From UBA6144 sp964399165 (GTDB lineage Bacteria > Bdellovibrionota > Bacteriovoracia > Bacteriovoracales > Bacteriovoracaceae), in NCBI GenBank assembly GCA_964399165.1, contig CAYNPO010000004.1, forward strand, positions 62,001 through 126,000: DNA of 64,000 nucleotides. Direction: 5' to 3'. This document shows positions 57,400 through 64,000 of this stretch, one piece after another (positions within the stretch are counted from its first letter, which is position 1; each line of letters opens with the position of its first letter). The notes under the pieces were generated by a model. That model was not told the origin of the DNA, ran no database searches, and saw nothing but the letters and a program-made list of their open reading frames with translations. Both the position numbers and the translations under genes were made by a program.

Positions 57400-57828
57400 A
57401 TGCAAGAGACCGAGAACAACGCCGGTAACCCTGTCATGGACGCCCTCAAAAACGTCCGCAGCACCGTCGAAACCTTTGCCAGCGAGGGCAACATCAGCCA
57501 GCTCAAGGAGACCGTGAAGAGCGTGGTCAAGGACGCCCAAAAAGAGTTCAGCGGCATGATCAACCGCGACCTCGCCAACGTGAAGAAGACCTTCGCCCAG
57601 GAGCGCGCCGTCCTCGAGAAGGAACTCAAGCGCCAGTCCGCCAGCGCCAAGAAGTTCATCGCCGCCCAGAAAAAAGAGATCGCCACCCTCCAGGGTCGCC
57701 TCGAGAAGCTGGTGAAGGCCAAGAAAGCCGCCTTGGGCGTTGGCAAAACCAGCAAGAAAAAAGCCACCAAGAAAGTGGCCACCCGCAAGGCCGTGAAGAA
57801 AGTCGTGGCCCGGGGCAAACGCCGCTAA
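57400..57828 (+). CDS. Coiled-coil protein with Lys/Ala-rich histone H1-like tail
   Basis: 142 aa. An N-terminal helical part (about residues 12-95, heptads) ends in a tail from about residue 108 with repeated KKA/KKV/TKK units (GKTSKKKATKKVATRK, then AVKKVVARGKRR), as in bacterial histone-H1-like or phasin-type proteins. Binding to DNA or RNA is plausible from charge alone. It follows nadE by 15 bp with an AGGAGA ribosome site and is closed by a strong terminator. Confidence 0.65.
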   Translation: MQETENNAGNPVMDALKNVRSTVETFASEGNISQLKETVKSVVKDAQKEFSGMINRDLANVKKTFAQERAVLEKELKRQSASAKKFIAAQKKEIATLQGRLEKLVKAKKAALGVGKTSKKKATKKVATRKAVKKVVARGKRR

Positions 57829-57848
57829 CCGCCGGATCCCTTCAGAAA

Positions 57849-57886
57849 GCCCAGAAGCCCCCGCCTCGAGCGGGGGCTTCTTTTTA
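57849..57886 (+). terminator. Rho-independent terminator after the H1-tail gene
   Basis: A 12-bp perfect stem (57853-57864 with 57870-57881) and 5-nt loop followed by a T run. The end of the element touches the stop of the minus-strand HELGH gene. Confidence 0.92.
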
Positions 57887-58744
57887 AGGAACCGGGCACA
57901 AGCGCTGTTGTGTCTCCAACCCTTGGCAGCCCAGTAAACCCTGGTCATCCCGCTGGCGCAGTAGGGCCAGCACACCGACCAGGGAAACCCCGTCCACGTC
58001 ACATCCCACCAGACGGTAATTCACGTACTCCACGAAGCGGAGGGTGGGGTCGGCGGAAAACTCGAAGAGCTCCGGCCGTGCAGCCAGGACCGCCTGGGAC
58101 AAGGTCGAGGACACATAATCTGCGTAGTCCTCCTCCTCATCCGTGGTCTCGTTCCTTGGGCAGGTGGCACTCACGCAGTCGCTGAGTTCCTGGAAGATGA
58201 ACCCAACGTTCGTGCTCCCACCCACCCGGCACGGATCCACGGCGTGGCCCAGCTCATGGGCCAAGACCGTGAGCAGTGACCGCGCAGGCAAATGGGTCAT
58301 GATTGGGCAAATGACCACGCGGTTGCCACGCTGGTCGTAACTGGCCACCAACGGGGAGCGGTTGGCCCGTCGACAGCGCTCGCGGTCCTCCACGGCCAAG
58401 GTGGCCTGGACCAGGTGCCGGTAAGGGGTCGTGCCCAAGGGACGGCCAGCCGCCACTTCTATCATGCGGACCAACTGCGCTTTCACCGCCTCGAACACCG
58501 GCAGGATGTGGACGTCGAAATGGGCCCGGTTGATCCGGTCGGGCCCCAAGAGCGAGGCGAGTTCCCGGTCAAAGCTTCCCGTCAAAACGCGGGGGTTGAG
58601 GAGCAAAGTACCGTCGGGATAGCGCGCCAGCACAGGGGATTTAGGCAAGGAGGCGCAGACGGTTTGGTACCGCACGTCGCAGGCAGGGACGGCCGCCCAG
58701 GCCGAGGCGAGCTGGACCAAAAAGCAAAAAACCAGCAAGCGCAT
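57884..58744 (-). CDS. Secreted zinc metalloprotein, HELGH-type
   Basis: 286 aa from the ATG at 58744 (a Met four codons upstream is possible). Signal peptide residues 1-18 (LVQLASAWA). VLAHELGHAVDP places HELGH at 163-167, with CPRNETTDEEEDYADY downstream as a candidate third-ligand region. Eight or more cysteines support export. A peptidase is likely but no known family is recognised. The 58 bp upstream follow the GGDEF gene stop; they may share a transcript. Confidence 0.7.
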   Translation of the reverse strand: MRLLVFCFLVQLASAWAAVPACDVRYQTVCASLPKSPVLARYPDGTLLLNPRVLTGSFDRELASLLGPDRINRAHFDVHILPVFEAVKAQLVRMIEVAAGRPLGTTPYRHLVQATLAVEDRERCRRANRSPLVASYDQRGNRVVICPIMTHLPARSLLTVLAHELGHAVDPCRVGGSTNVGFIFQELSDCVSATCPRNETTDEEEDYADYVSSTLSQAVLAARPELFEFSADPTLRFVEYVNYRLVGCDVDGVSLVGVLALLRQRDDQGLLGCQGLETQQRLCPVP

Positions 58745-58802
58745 GGAGCCCTCCAAGAGGGAGGGCGTACCATCCGGAGCTCACTTCGCAAATGTGAAGT
58801 TT

Positions 58803-60122
58803 TTACAGCACTTCCGTGACGTGGAAAACCTTCCCGCGTCCCGACTTCTTCGACATGTACATCATCTTATCGGCGAAATCGACCAGCTCCCGGGCCGAAT
58901 GGCCGTCGGTGGGGTACTCGGCGATGCCCACGGAGAGGCTCATCCGGTAGGGCCTGTTCTGGACGGTGAATTCGTGGGCCTTCACGGACTCGGAGAGGCG
59001 CACGGCGATTTTCTTGGCGACCTCCAGGTCGGTGCGCGGCAGGAGCACGATGAACTCGTCGCCGCCGTAGCGGTAGATGAAATCACTTCCGCGCAATTCC
59101 CGGCGCAGGATGGCCGCCATGTCGATCAAGAGGTTCGAGCCGTGCACGTGCCCGAACTGGTCGTTCACGTTCTTGAAGAAGTCGATGTCGATGAACAGCA
59201 GGGCGAAGGCCTGTCCCGAGGCGACCTTCTCCTCCAGGTCCTGGGTCAAGCGCCGCTGGTTCCACAGACCCGTGATCTCGTCGGTGAGGGCGAGCCGCCG
59301 CAGGCGCCGCTGTTCCAGCTGGGCCTCGAAGTGGGCCCGCTGGCCCCGCAGGAGGTTGCGGAACCCCGGCCCGAAGACCTCCTCGCGGCGTGATCTTCCC
59401 AAGTCCCGGGCCTGCCAATAGCACAGGTGGTCCGGGGCGAGTTTGATGATCCAAGATGACGTCTCGCGATGGTGGCCCAGGCCGAAGACCAGGCCCTTGG
59501 GGTCCGCGAGAAACTTCTCCAGTTTCGCCAACCGCGGCCCCCGGATACCGTAGACTGACGGCAACAGACGCAGGAGTTCCGCCGGGTCGTGGAAGCGCTG
59601 GTGCTTCTGCACGTCGTAAAACAGCGAGAAGTACCGGTGGAGGTTGTCGGACAAGTCGTCCCAGTGCTCGGCCAAGGGGCGGGTGAAAAAGTGCGCGGCG
59701 GCCTGGAGGGGCGTCCAGTCGGCCGGCGTGCGCGGGTCGGTGGGGCGGTGGGTGGCCCGGCGGAGGGCCTGGGAGATTTCCAGCACGTCCAAGGGGAAAA
59801 AGAGCACGTCGAAGACGCCGGCACGGAAAAAGTGCACCAAAAGGTGCGGATCACTCTTAGGGGAAAGCACCAGCACGGCCGTGCGGGGGAAGCGGAAAAG
59901 CAGCTCCTGCACCAATTTCAGCGCCTGCCCGAAGTGGGTGGGGACCTGCACGAGGAAAGCGTCCACGTCGTTGGCCGACGCGGGCAGGCCCTCCGGCGAA
60001 GCCGCAAAAGACAGGCGCACGGGCAGGCGCCCCGCCTTGGCGGCCGCCTTGATCTGCTCGGTCAATGGGGCGTCCAGCCCCAAACCCAGGAGGCGGGAGG
60101 GCGCGCGTTCACGTGCGGCCAT
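58803..60122 (-). CDS. GGDEF-domain diguanylate cyclase with N-terminal receiver-like domain
   Basis: 439 aa. Residues about 280-435 are a full GGDEF domain with LTDEITGLWNQRRL, IDIDFFKNVND, active site GGDEF (353-357) and an RxxD inhibitory site RGSD (344-347), five residues before GGDEF. Residues about 10-125 resemble a receiver fold (DVDAFLVQVPTHFG, TAVLVLSPKSD, FDVLFFPLDV) without a clear phosphorylation pocket. It should make cyclic di-GMP with product inhibition. It starts 3 bp after the acidic coiled-coil gene, so the two are probably one unit. Confidence 0.85.
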   Translation of the reverse strand: MAARERAPSRLLGLGLDAPLTEQIKAAAKAGRLPVRLSFAASPEGLPASANDVDAFLVQVPTHFGQALKLVQELLFRFPRTAVLVLSPKSDPHLLVHFFRAGVFDVLFFPLDVLEISQALRRATHRPTDPRTPADWTPLQAAAHFFTRPLAEHWDDLSDNLHRYFSLFYDVQKHQRFHDPAELLRLLPSVYGIRGPRLAKLEKFLADPKGLVFGLGHHRETSSWIIKLAPDHLCYWQARDLGRSRREEVFGPGFRNLLRGQRAHFEAQLEQRRLRRLALTDEITGLWNQRRLTQDLEEKVASGQAFALLFIDIDFFKNVNDQFGHVHGSNLLIDMAAILRRELRGSDFIYRYGGDEFIVLLPRTDLEVAKKIAVRLSESVKAHEFTVQNRPYRMSLSVGIAEYPTDGHSARELVDFADKMMYMSKKSGRGKVFHVTEVL

Positions 60123-60125
60123 GCT

Positions 60126-61631
60126 TTAGACGTCCAGATTCTTCTTGAGCTTCTCGAGGCTCGCGAGTTTCGGGTCGTCGAGTTCCAGGATCCCGATGGC
60201 GGTCCGCAGGGTCTTGATCGCCTTGTCCAGCTTGTCTTCCAGCTCGAGCTTGTGTTCGACCGACTTCTTCTCGTTGTTGGTGACGTTTTCCACCTCGAAT
60301 TCCATGGCGTCCAGGCGGCGCTTGAGCTCCAGGATTTTCATGTCACGGTGGCGGATCTGGGTCTCGGCATCGCTCCTGAGGAGCTCCAGCTGCTGCTCCA
60401 GCTCCTGCTCACGGCCACTGGAGCGGCGCACGTCCAGCTTCGCTTTTTGCTGCAAAGCCTGGATCTCCAGCTGGGCCTGCCGCAAGCGTTCCTCGGCCAG
60501 CTGACGGCGCTCCTGTTCCACTTGGGCGCGCAGGCGTAAATCCTCCACTTCTCCACCGGCACGCTTCTTGAGCAGCTGGACCTCGATCTTCTTCTCGTCG
60601 AGCTCGGCACGCAGGCTCAGCATGAGGCGCTGGTGCTGCAGGTCGGCTTCGTCGTGGGCGGAAATCTTTTTGAGCAGCTCCTCCCGGTCGGCGCGCAGGT
60701 GGTTGAGCGTGGCCTGCAGGCGTTCGAGTTCCGCGTTCCAATGGACGGCCACTTCCTTGAAGGCGTCTTTGTCTCGCTCGGAAAGGGGCGCGGTTTTAGC
60801 CGCAGGCGGGGGTGGGATGGCGACTTCCTCCTCGGCGCGGAAGGCTACGGCGAACTCTTCCTCGGGCTCAGGCGGAGTGGGAGCGGATTTGGCCTTGGGG
60901 GCGGGCGCGGGGCGCGCGGCGGGCGAAGGGAGTTGGAGTTCATCGGTGCCGGCGAACTCCATGCCCTCGAGAGAGAGGCCCAGGTCTTCGGCATCGCCGG
61001 GCCCACCCGCATTGAAGACCAAACCTTCATCTGCCTCCTCATCCCCGAGGTCCGGGATGGACATGGAGGACATGGTGGCGTCCTTGGCCATGATCTCGTC
61101 AATCTCCTGGAGTTTGGCCAACACATCCGTGCCCAAATTCACCTCATCCCCCAACTTCAGGGAGGTCATGGTGCCCGTGGGCACGGCGTCCAGGTCCAAG
61201 CCACCTGCGTCGCTGGGATCGTCTCCCAAGGTGGGTCCGTCGCCAGCGTCCAGACTGAGTCCGTCGGCCCCCTCCAGGGACAAGCCGTCGTCGGCAGGGA
61301 TGTCCTCACCCAAGCTGAGACCACCATCCAGTCCATCCAGGCTCAATTCGTCGTCATTTGCGCCCAAGGCCAAGCCTCCGTCATCGGCGGTGAGTTCGCC
61401 GCCCAAATCCATGCCCAGGTCCAACTCCTCCGGCACTTCCTGTGCCGCCGGTGCGGCCGCCAGGGTTGCTTTCTTGGCGGGACGTGGGGCCGGGAAAACT
61501 TCGTTGAACTTGCTTTGCAAGGCCTGGTGGCGAGGGGACGCGAGGAATTTCTCCAAGCGGTCGCTTTCCTCGAACCCCAGACTTTCCAGCGTGCGCACCG
61601 CCGTGGAATTGCCCGTTGCTTTCCCTTGCAT
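60126..61631 (-). CDS. Acidic-repeat coiled-coil protein of unknown function
   Basis: 501 aa, no signal or membrane helix. Residues about 65-235 contain acidic repeats of the LSLDGxDGLSL / DLGLSLEG type, residues about 236-280 are Pro/Ala-rich, and residues about 290-495 form a long coiled coil (RADREELLKKISAHDEADL, QLAEERLRQAQLEIQALQQK). The organisation recalls FimV- and polar scaffold-type proteins of Gram-negatives, but that is a structural analogy only. It lies directly before a GGDEF gene, suggesting a link to c-di-GMP signalling. Confidence 0.65.
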   Translation of the reverse strand: MQGKATGNSTAVRTLESLGFEESDRLEKFLASPRHQALQSKFNEVFPAPRPAKKATLAAAPAAQEVPEELDLGMDLGGELTADDGGLALGANDDELSLDGLDGGLSLGEDIPADDGLSLEGADGLSLDAGDGPTLGDDPSDAGGLDLDAVPTGTMTSLKLGDEVNLGTDVLAKLQEIDEIMAKDATMSSMSIPDLGDEEADEGLVFNAGGPGDAEDLGLSLEGMEFAGTDELQLPSPAARPAPAPKAKSAPTPPEPEEEFAVAFRAEEEVAIPPPPAAKTAPLSERDKDAFKEVAVHWNAELERLQATLNHLRADREELLKKISAHDEADLQHQRLMLSLRAELDEKKIEVQLLKKRAGGEVEDLRLRAQVEQERRQLAEERLRQAQLEIQALQQKAKLDVRRSSGREQELEQQLELLRSDAETQIRHRDMKILELKRRLDAMEFEVENVTNNEKKSVEHKLELEDKLDKAIKTLRTAIGILELDDPKLASLEKLKKNLDV

Positions 61632-61742
61632 GAAATACCGCTCCCGTGAGGGGTGAAACTATGCTTTAAATGATATCAGGGCGATGGGCCCCGGGGCGCA
61701 GGGGGCAAAGATTTCTTGAGTGATCCGGTTCTTGCGCGGTCC

Positions 61743-61771
61743 TTGAAGCGGAACGCGCCCCGTAATAAAAT
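61743..61771 (+). promoter_or_regulatory. Sigma-70 type promoter of the L,D-transpeptidase-bactofilin operon
   Basis: TTGAAG (-35, 61743-61748) and TAAAAT (-10, 61766-61771) are separated by 17 bp. The start codon lies 33 bp downstream of the -10. Confidence 0.65.
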
Positions 61772-61804
61772 CCAGGAACACGTTTCCCCGAGGAGCCGCT
61801 TCCC

Positions 61805-62782
61805 ATGAAAAAATTCGCCTTCACCCTGCTATGCCTCTGGGGGGTGATTTCCGCAGCCCCGGCGCAGGATTTTTTGCCTTCGCACCTGCTGCACCTGGAC
61901 TCACTTTTCACCCACCACGTGCTCCTGGTGGAGAAGGCCACGCACTCCTTGCTCGTGTACGAAAATGACAACGGCCGCCCCAAACTGGTCCAGAAGTTCA
62001 AGATCGCCAGCGGCAAGAAACGCGGGGACAAGGCCAGCGAGGGGGACCATAAAACCCCCGAAGGCGTCTACACCCTCCGGGAGTTCTACTCCTCCCAGTT
62101 CCTCCACAGCACCCGCGGCAGCATGGCCAAGATGTACGGGGCCGGCGCCTTCACCACCGACTACCCCAACCTGATGGACCAAAGGGCCGGCAAAGGCGGC
62201 AGCGGCATCTGGTTGCATTCCACCGACGACGCCACCCGCATCGACAAAGGCCTGGACTCCCGCGGCTGCGTGGTGGTGAACGACCAGGACTTGAAGCAGG
62301 TCTCGCGTTTCCTGGACCTGGAGAACACCCCCATCATCATCGTCGAGGATGTCGCCTACCTCTCCGCGCAGGCATGGGAGAACAAACGCGCTTCGATCAT
62401 GCGCGTGGTGAACGCCTGGGGCAAAGCCTGGCAGGAGAAAGACTTCGCCGGCTACATCTCCCACTACCACCAGGCCGAATTCAAGGACCGCTCCAAGGGC
62501 GGCTACCACGCCTACAAGGCCTACAAGCAGGCGGTGTTCTCCCGTCCCGACAAGCCCTCCATCAAGCTCGACCAGGTCTCGGTCCTGGCAGCGGAAGACT
62601 ACGCCGTCGTGACGTTGCGCCAGGACTACCGCTCACCCGTCATCAACGACGTCGGCAAAAAGACCCTTTACCTGCGCCAAGACGGCGACTACGACTGGAA
62701 GATCGTGGCGGAACTGTGGGAGAAGGTCCCGGAAAAGGAAAACCTCGCCTTCACCCCCTCCATGCGGTTTTTCCGCGAGTAG
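61805..62782 (+). CDS. L,D-transpeptidase (YkuD) with C-terminal NTF2-like domain
   Basis: 325 aa. Signal peptide (residues 1-20), YkuD domain about 36-180 with HSTDDATRIDKGLDSRGCVVV-type active site (His138, Cys155 in SRGCVVV). C-terminal residues about 190-310 look like an NTF2/SnoaL domain (WGKAWQEKDFAGYISHYHQ, YDWKIVAELW). It makes or remodels 3-3 peptidoglycan cross-links or anchors lipoproteins in the periplasm. It is followed by a membrane protein and a bactofilin gene. Confidence 0.9.
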   Translation: MKKFAFTLLCLWGVISAAPAQDFLPSHLLHLDSLFTHHVLLVEKATHSLLVYENDNGRPKLVQKFKIASGKKRGDKASEGDHKTPEGVYTLREFYSSQFLHSTRGSMAKMYGAGAFTTDYPNLMDQRAGKGGSGIWLHSTDDATRIDKGLDSRGCVVVNDQDLKQVSRFLDLENTPIIIVEDVAYLSAQAWENKRASIMRVVNAWGKAWQEKDFAGYISHYHQAEFKDRSKGGYHAYKAYKQAVFSRPDKPSIKLDQVSVLAAEDYAVVTLRQDYRSPVINDVGKKTLYLRQDGDYDWKIVAELWEKVPEKENLAFTPSMRFFRE

Positions 62783-62785
62783 AGA

Positions 62786-63526
62786 ATGATCCAAAAAGAA
62801 CGTCCGGAACTGCAGTTCATCCTGAATGATTCCCCGGAGCCACCGCGCCTGCTGACCGTTCCCAAACGGGACCTCCGGCGTTTCCTCGTCACTCTTCCGC
62901 TGGCCATCCTCACACTGTTGGCCCTGGTGGCGGGGGTCGCGATCCTCCGTCCCTCGGCGCGCCATGGCTCCCTCGGCATCCCTTCCCTCCCCTCCCTTTC
63001 CACTGACGGTGGGAAGGTCCAGGAGCTCAAAGCCGAACTGGCTGCCCTCACGGCCTCCAACCAGGCCCTGCAAAAAAAGCTCGCGTCGCCTCCCACTGGC
63101 GGGGCCGTGGCCGACGTGTGGCTGGGCCCTGTCAAGCGTCCCTACGCGCTCCAGGATCTGCGCGGCAAGAACGAGCTGCGCCTAGAGAGCATCACCCTGG
63201 AGGCCACGGAGACCAAGCAGGTGCTGCGCTTCAACCTCGTCAACCACGGTTCCTCCTCCCAGCGGGTGACCGGCCACGTCTACGTGCTACAGCTCCATGA
63301 CGGCGGCATGGGCCTCTACCCCGCCGCCACCGCGGGCGAACTGGCCCAGGGAATGCGCTTTGACCAGGGCGAGAGCTTCGCCGTATCGCGCCTGCGCCCG
63401 GTGGAAGCGGCTTTCGCCCCCGTGCCCGACAGCCGCTTCCTGGTCATCGTCTTCACCCGCGAAGGTGATTTGCTGGTGCACCAAGAACTCACCGGCCCCT
63501 TCCCCGCGCCCGGAGGCGCTCCCTGA
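62786..63526 (+). CDS. Bitopic membrane protein between L,D-transpeptidase and bactofilin genes
   Basis: 246 aa. A short cytoplasmic N-terminus, one transmembrane helix (about 33-54: FLVTLPLAILTLLALVAGVAIL), a short coiled coil (ELKAELAALTASNQALQKKL) and a beta-rich periplasmic domain. No family recognised. It could link cytoplasmic bactofilin to the periplasmic transpeptidase. Starts 3 bp after the transpeptidase stop, and its TGA overlaps the bactofilin ATG by 1 bp. Confidence 0.7.
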   Translation: MIQKERPELQFILNDSPEPPRLLTVPKRDLRRFLVTLPLAILTLLALVAGVAILRPSARHGSLGIPSLPSLSTDGGKVQELKAELAALTASNQALQKKLASPPTGGAVADVWLGPVKRPYALQDLRGKNELRLESITLEATETKQVLRFNLVNHGSSSQRVTGHVYVLQLHDGGMGLYPAATAGELAQGMRFDQGESFAVSRLRPVEAAFAPVPDSRFLVIVFTREGDLLVHQELTGPFPAPGGAP

Positions 63527-63870
63527 TGGACATCACCGACTTCAAAACCGTGCGCTTCAACGTGCTGGGCAGCGGCAGCCGCCTCAAGGGCGAGTTCCAC
63601 TTGGAAGGCCCCACCACGCTGGCGGGCGAAGTCGAGGGCGTGATCCACGCGCCGGCCGGCGCGCGCCTGGTGCTAGAGCGTGGCTCGCGCATGAAGGGTG
63701 ACATCCACGGGGACGAGGTGGAGATCCACGGCGTGTTCGAGGGTGCGGTTTCATGTACCGGCACGCTGGCCTTGCGGGCGGGGTGCGAGTTCACTGGCAA
63801 AGTGAAGGCGGGGAAGCTGGTGGTTTATCCCGGCGCCAGCGTGGACATGGAGAGCGACGCCGGGGAATGA
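63526..63870 (+). CDS. Bactofilin
   Basis: 114 aa, the small beta-helical bactofilin core. SGSRLKGEFHLEGPTTLAGE and VEGVIHAPAGARLVLERG, MKGDIHGDEVEIHGVFEG show the repeated beta-rung pattern (GxIxG-type), GYxxV-free short C-terminus. It polymerises at the membrane and organises cell-wall enzymes. Coupled to the membrane-protein gene (TGATG). Confidence 0.9.
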   Translation: MDITDFKTVRFNVLGSGSRLKGEFHLEGPTTLAGEVEGVIHAPAGARLVLERGSRMKGDIHGDEVEIHGVFEGAVSCTGTLALRAGCEFTGKVKAGKLVVYPGASVDMESDAGE

Positions 63871-63895
63871 AAAGGGCCCCGGATGGGGGCCCTGC
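63871..63895 (-). terminator. Hairpin terminator of the following minus-strand gene
   Basis: An 8-bp perfect stem (63873-63880 with 63886-63893) and 5-nt loop. On the minus strand it is followed by TTTT, so it ends the partial gene at the window edge; the plus strand has no T run. Confidence 0.7.
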
Positions 63896-63914
63896 CAGGG
63901 TCAATCCAGCAAAC

Positions 63915-64000
63915 TTAAAATTCAACGTCCTGCTCGGGGACCGGCTCAGGAACCTGCTCGCGGGTCAACAGTGTGACAGTCAAGTTGGCGCGAGCGGCGT
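63915..64000 (-). CDS. 3' end of an unidentified minus-strand gene
   Basis: The frame is open from the window edge to TAA at 63915-63917. The 27 visible residues end TREQVPEPVPEQDVEF, an acidic Pro/Glu-rich tail. The other two minus frames are closed, and the terminator hairpin just downstream supports a real gene. Too short to identify. Confidence 0.5.
   Translation of the reverse strand, partial: AARANLTVTLLTREQVPEPVPEQDVEF

Overview
The window is a compact, gene-dense stretch of a high-GC Gram-negative bacterial chromosome. Lipoproteins of a Tol-Pal type envelope, a flagellin, a CarD-family regulator, TrmFO, a bactofilin, a Gld-type ABC exporter and many secreted metallopeptidase-like proteins together fit a Bdellovibrionota or other former-deltaproteobacterial lineage. 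That placement is inferred from gene content only. No rRNA, tRNA, CRISPR array, insertion sequence or prophage was recognised. Intergenic space is short, start-stop overlaps of 1-14 bp are common, and several convergent pairs overlap at their 3' ends.

Layout. 1-7.9 kb: phenylacetate or aromatic-CoA degradation genes (PaaA-like oxygenase fragment, a 3-hydroxyacyl-CoA dehydrogenase split over two genes, a thiolase, an aldehyde dehydrogenase), interrupted by minus-strand secreted proteins including a large HELGH metallopeptidase. 8-13 kb: flagellin, a degenerate receiver-domain protein, a metallophosphoesterase and uvrB. 13.2-20.9 kb: a pyrimidine operon pyrB-carA-carB-pyrF-pyrE running into lysA. 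20.9-23.7 kb: an acetyltransferase pseudogene, a strong palindrome and two tandem paralogous Cys-containing secreted proteins. 23.8-27.3 kb: carD-gltX-cysS. 27.5-34.8 kb: a secreted HELMH protein, sucC-sucD-ndk, a beta-lactamase-fold hydrolase, a GYF-like membrane protein and an arginase-family enzyme. 35.1-40.9 kb: a long plus-strand operon pal, DUF4398-like lipoprotein, cpoB/ybgF-like, a metallophosphoesterase-tetraheme cytochrome fusion, tsaD, rsmA, smpB and a small DUF2203-like gene.

40.9-51.2 kb: TauE-type permease, two small membrane proteins (one AT-rich and probably acquired), a salvage cluster (tdk, hpt, GHMP kinase, Cys-cluster protein) and a five-gene ABC-2/GldG/DUF4340 operon. 51.2-57.8 kb: a DHH phosphoesterase, a trmFO/EamA/glycosyltransferase operon, glutamine-dependent nadE and a protein with a histone-H1-like tail. 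57.9-64 kb: a secreted HELGH protein, a GGDEF protein next to an acidic-repeat coiled-coil protein, then an L,D-transpeptidase/membrane protein/bactofilin operon with a clear promoter, and the 3' end of one more minus-strand gene.

Core metabolism and housekeeping make up most of the window. The less ordinary parts are the split PaaH, the paralogous secreted pair, the cytochrome fusion, the L,D-transpeptidase-bactofilin operon, the GHMP kinase with a Cys-cluster partner, and several regulatory-looking palindromes or hairpins.
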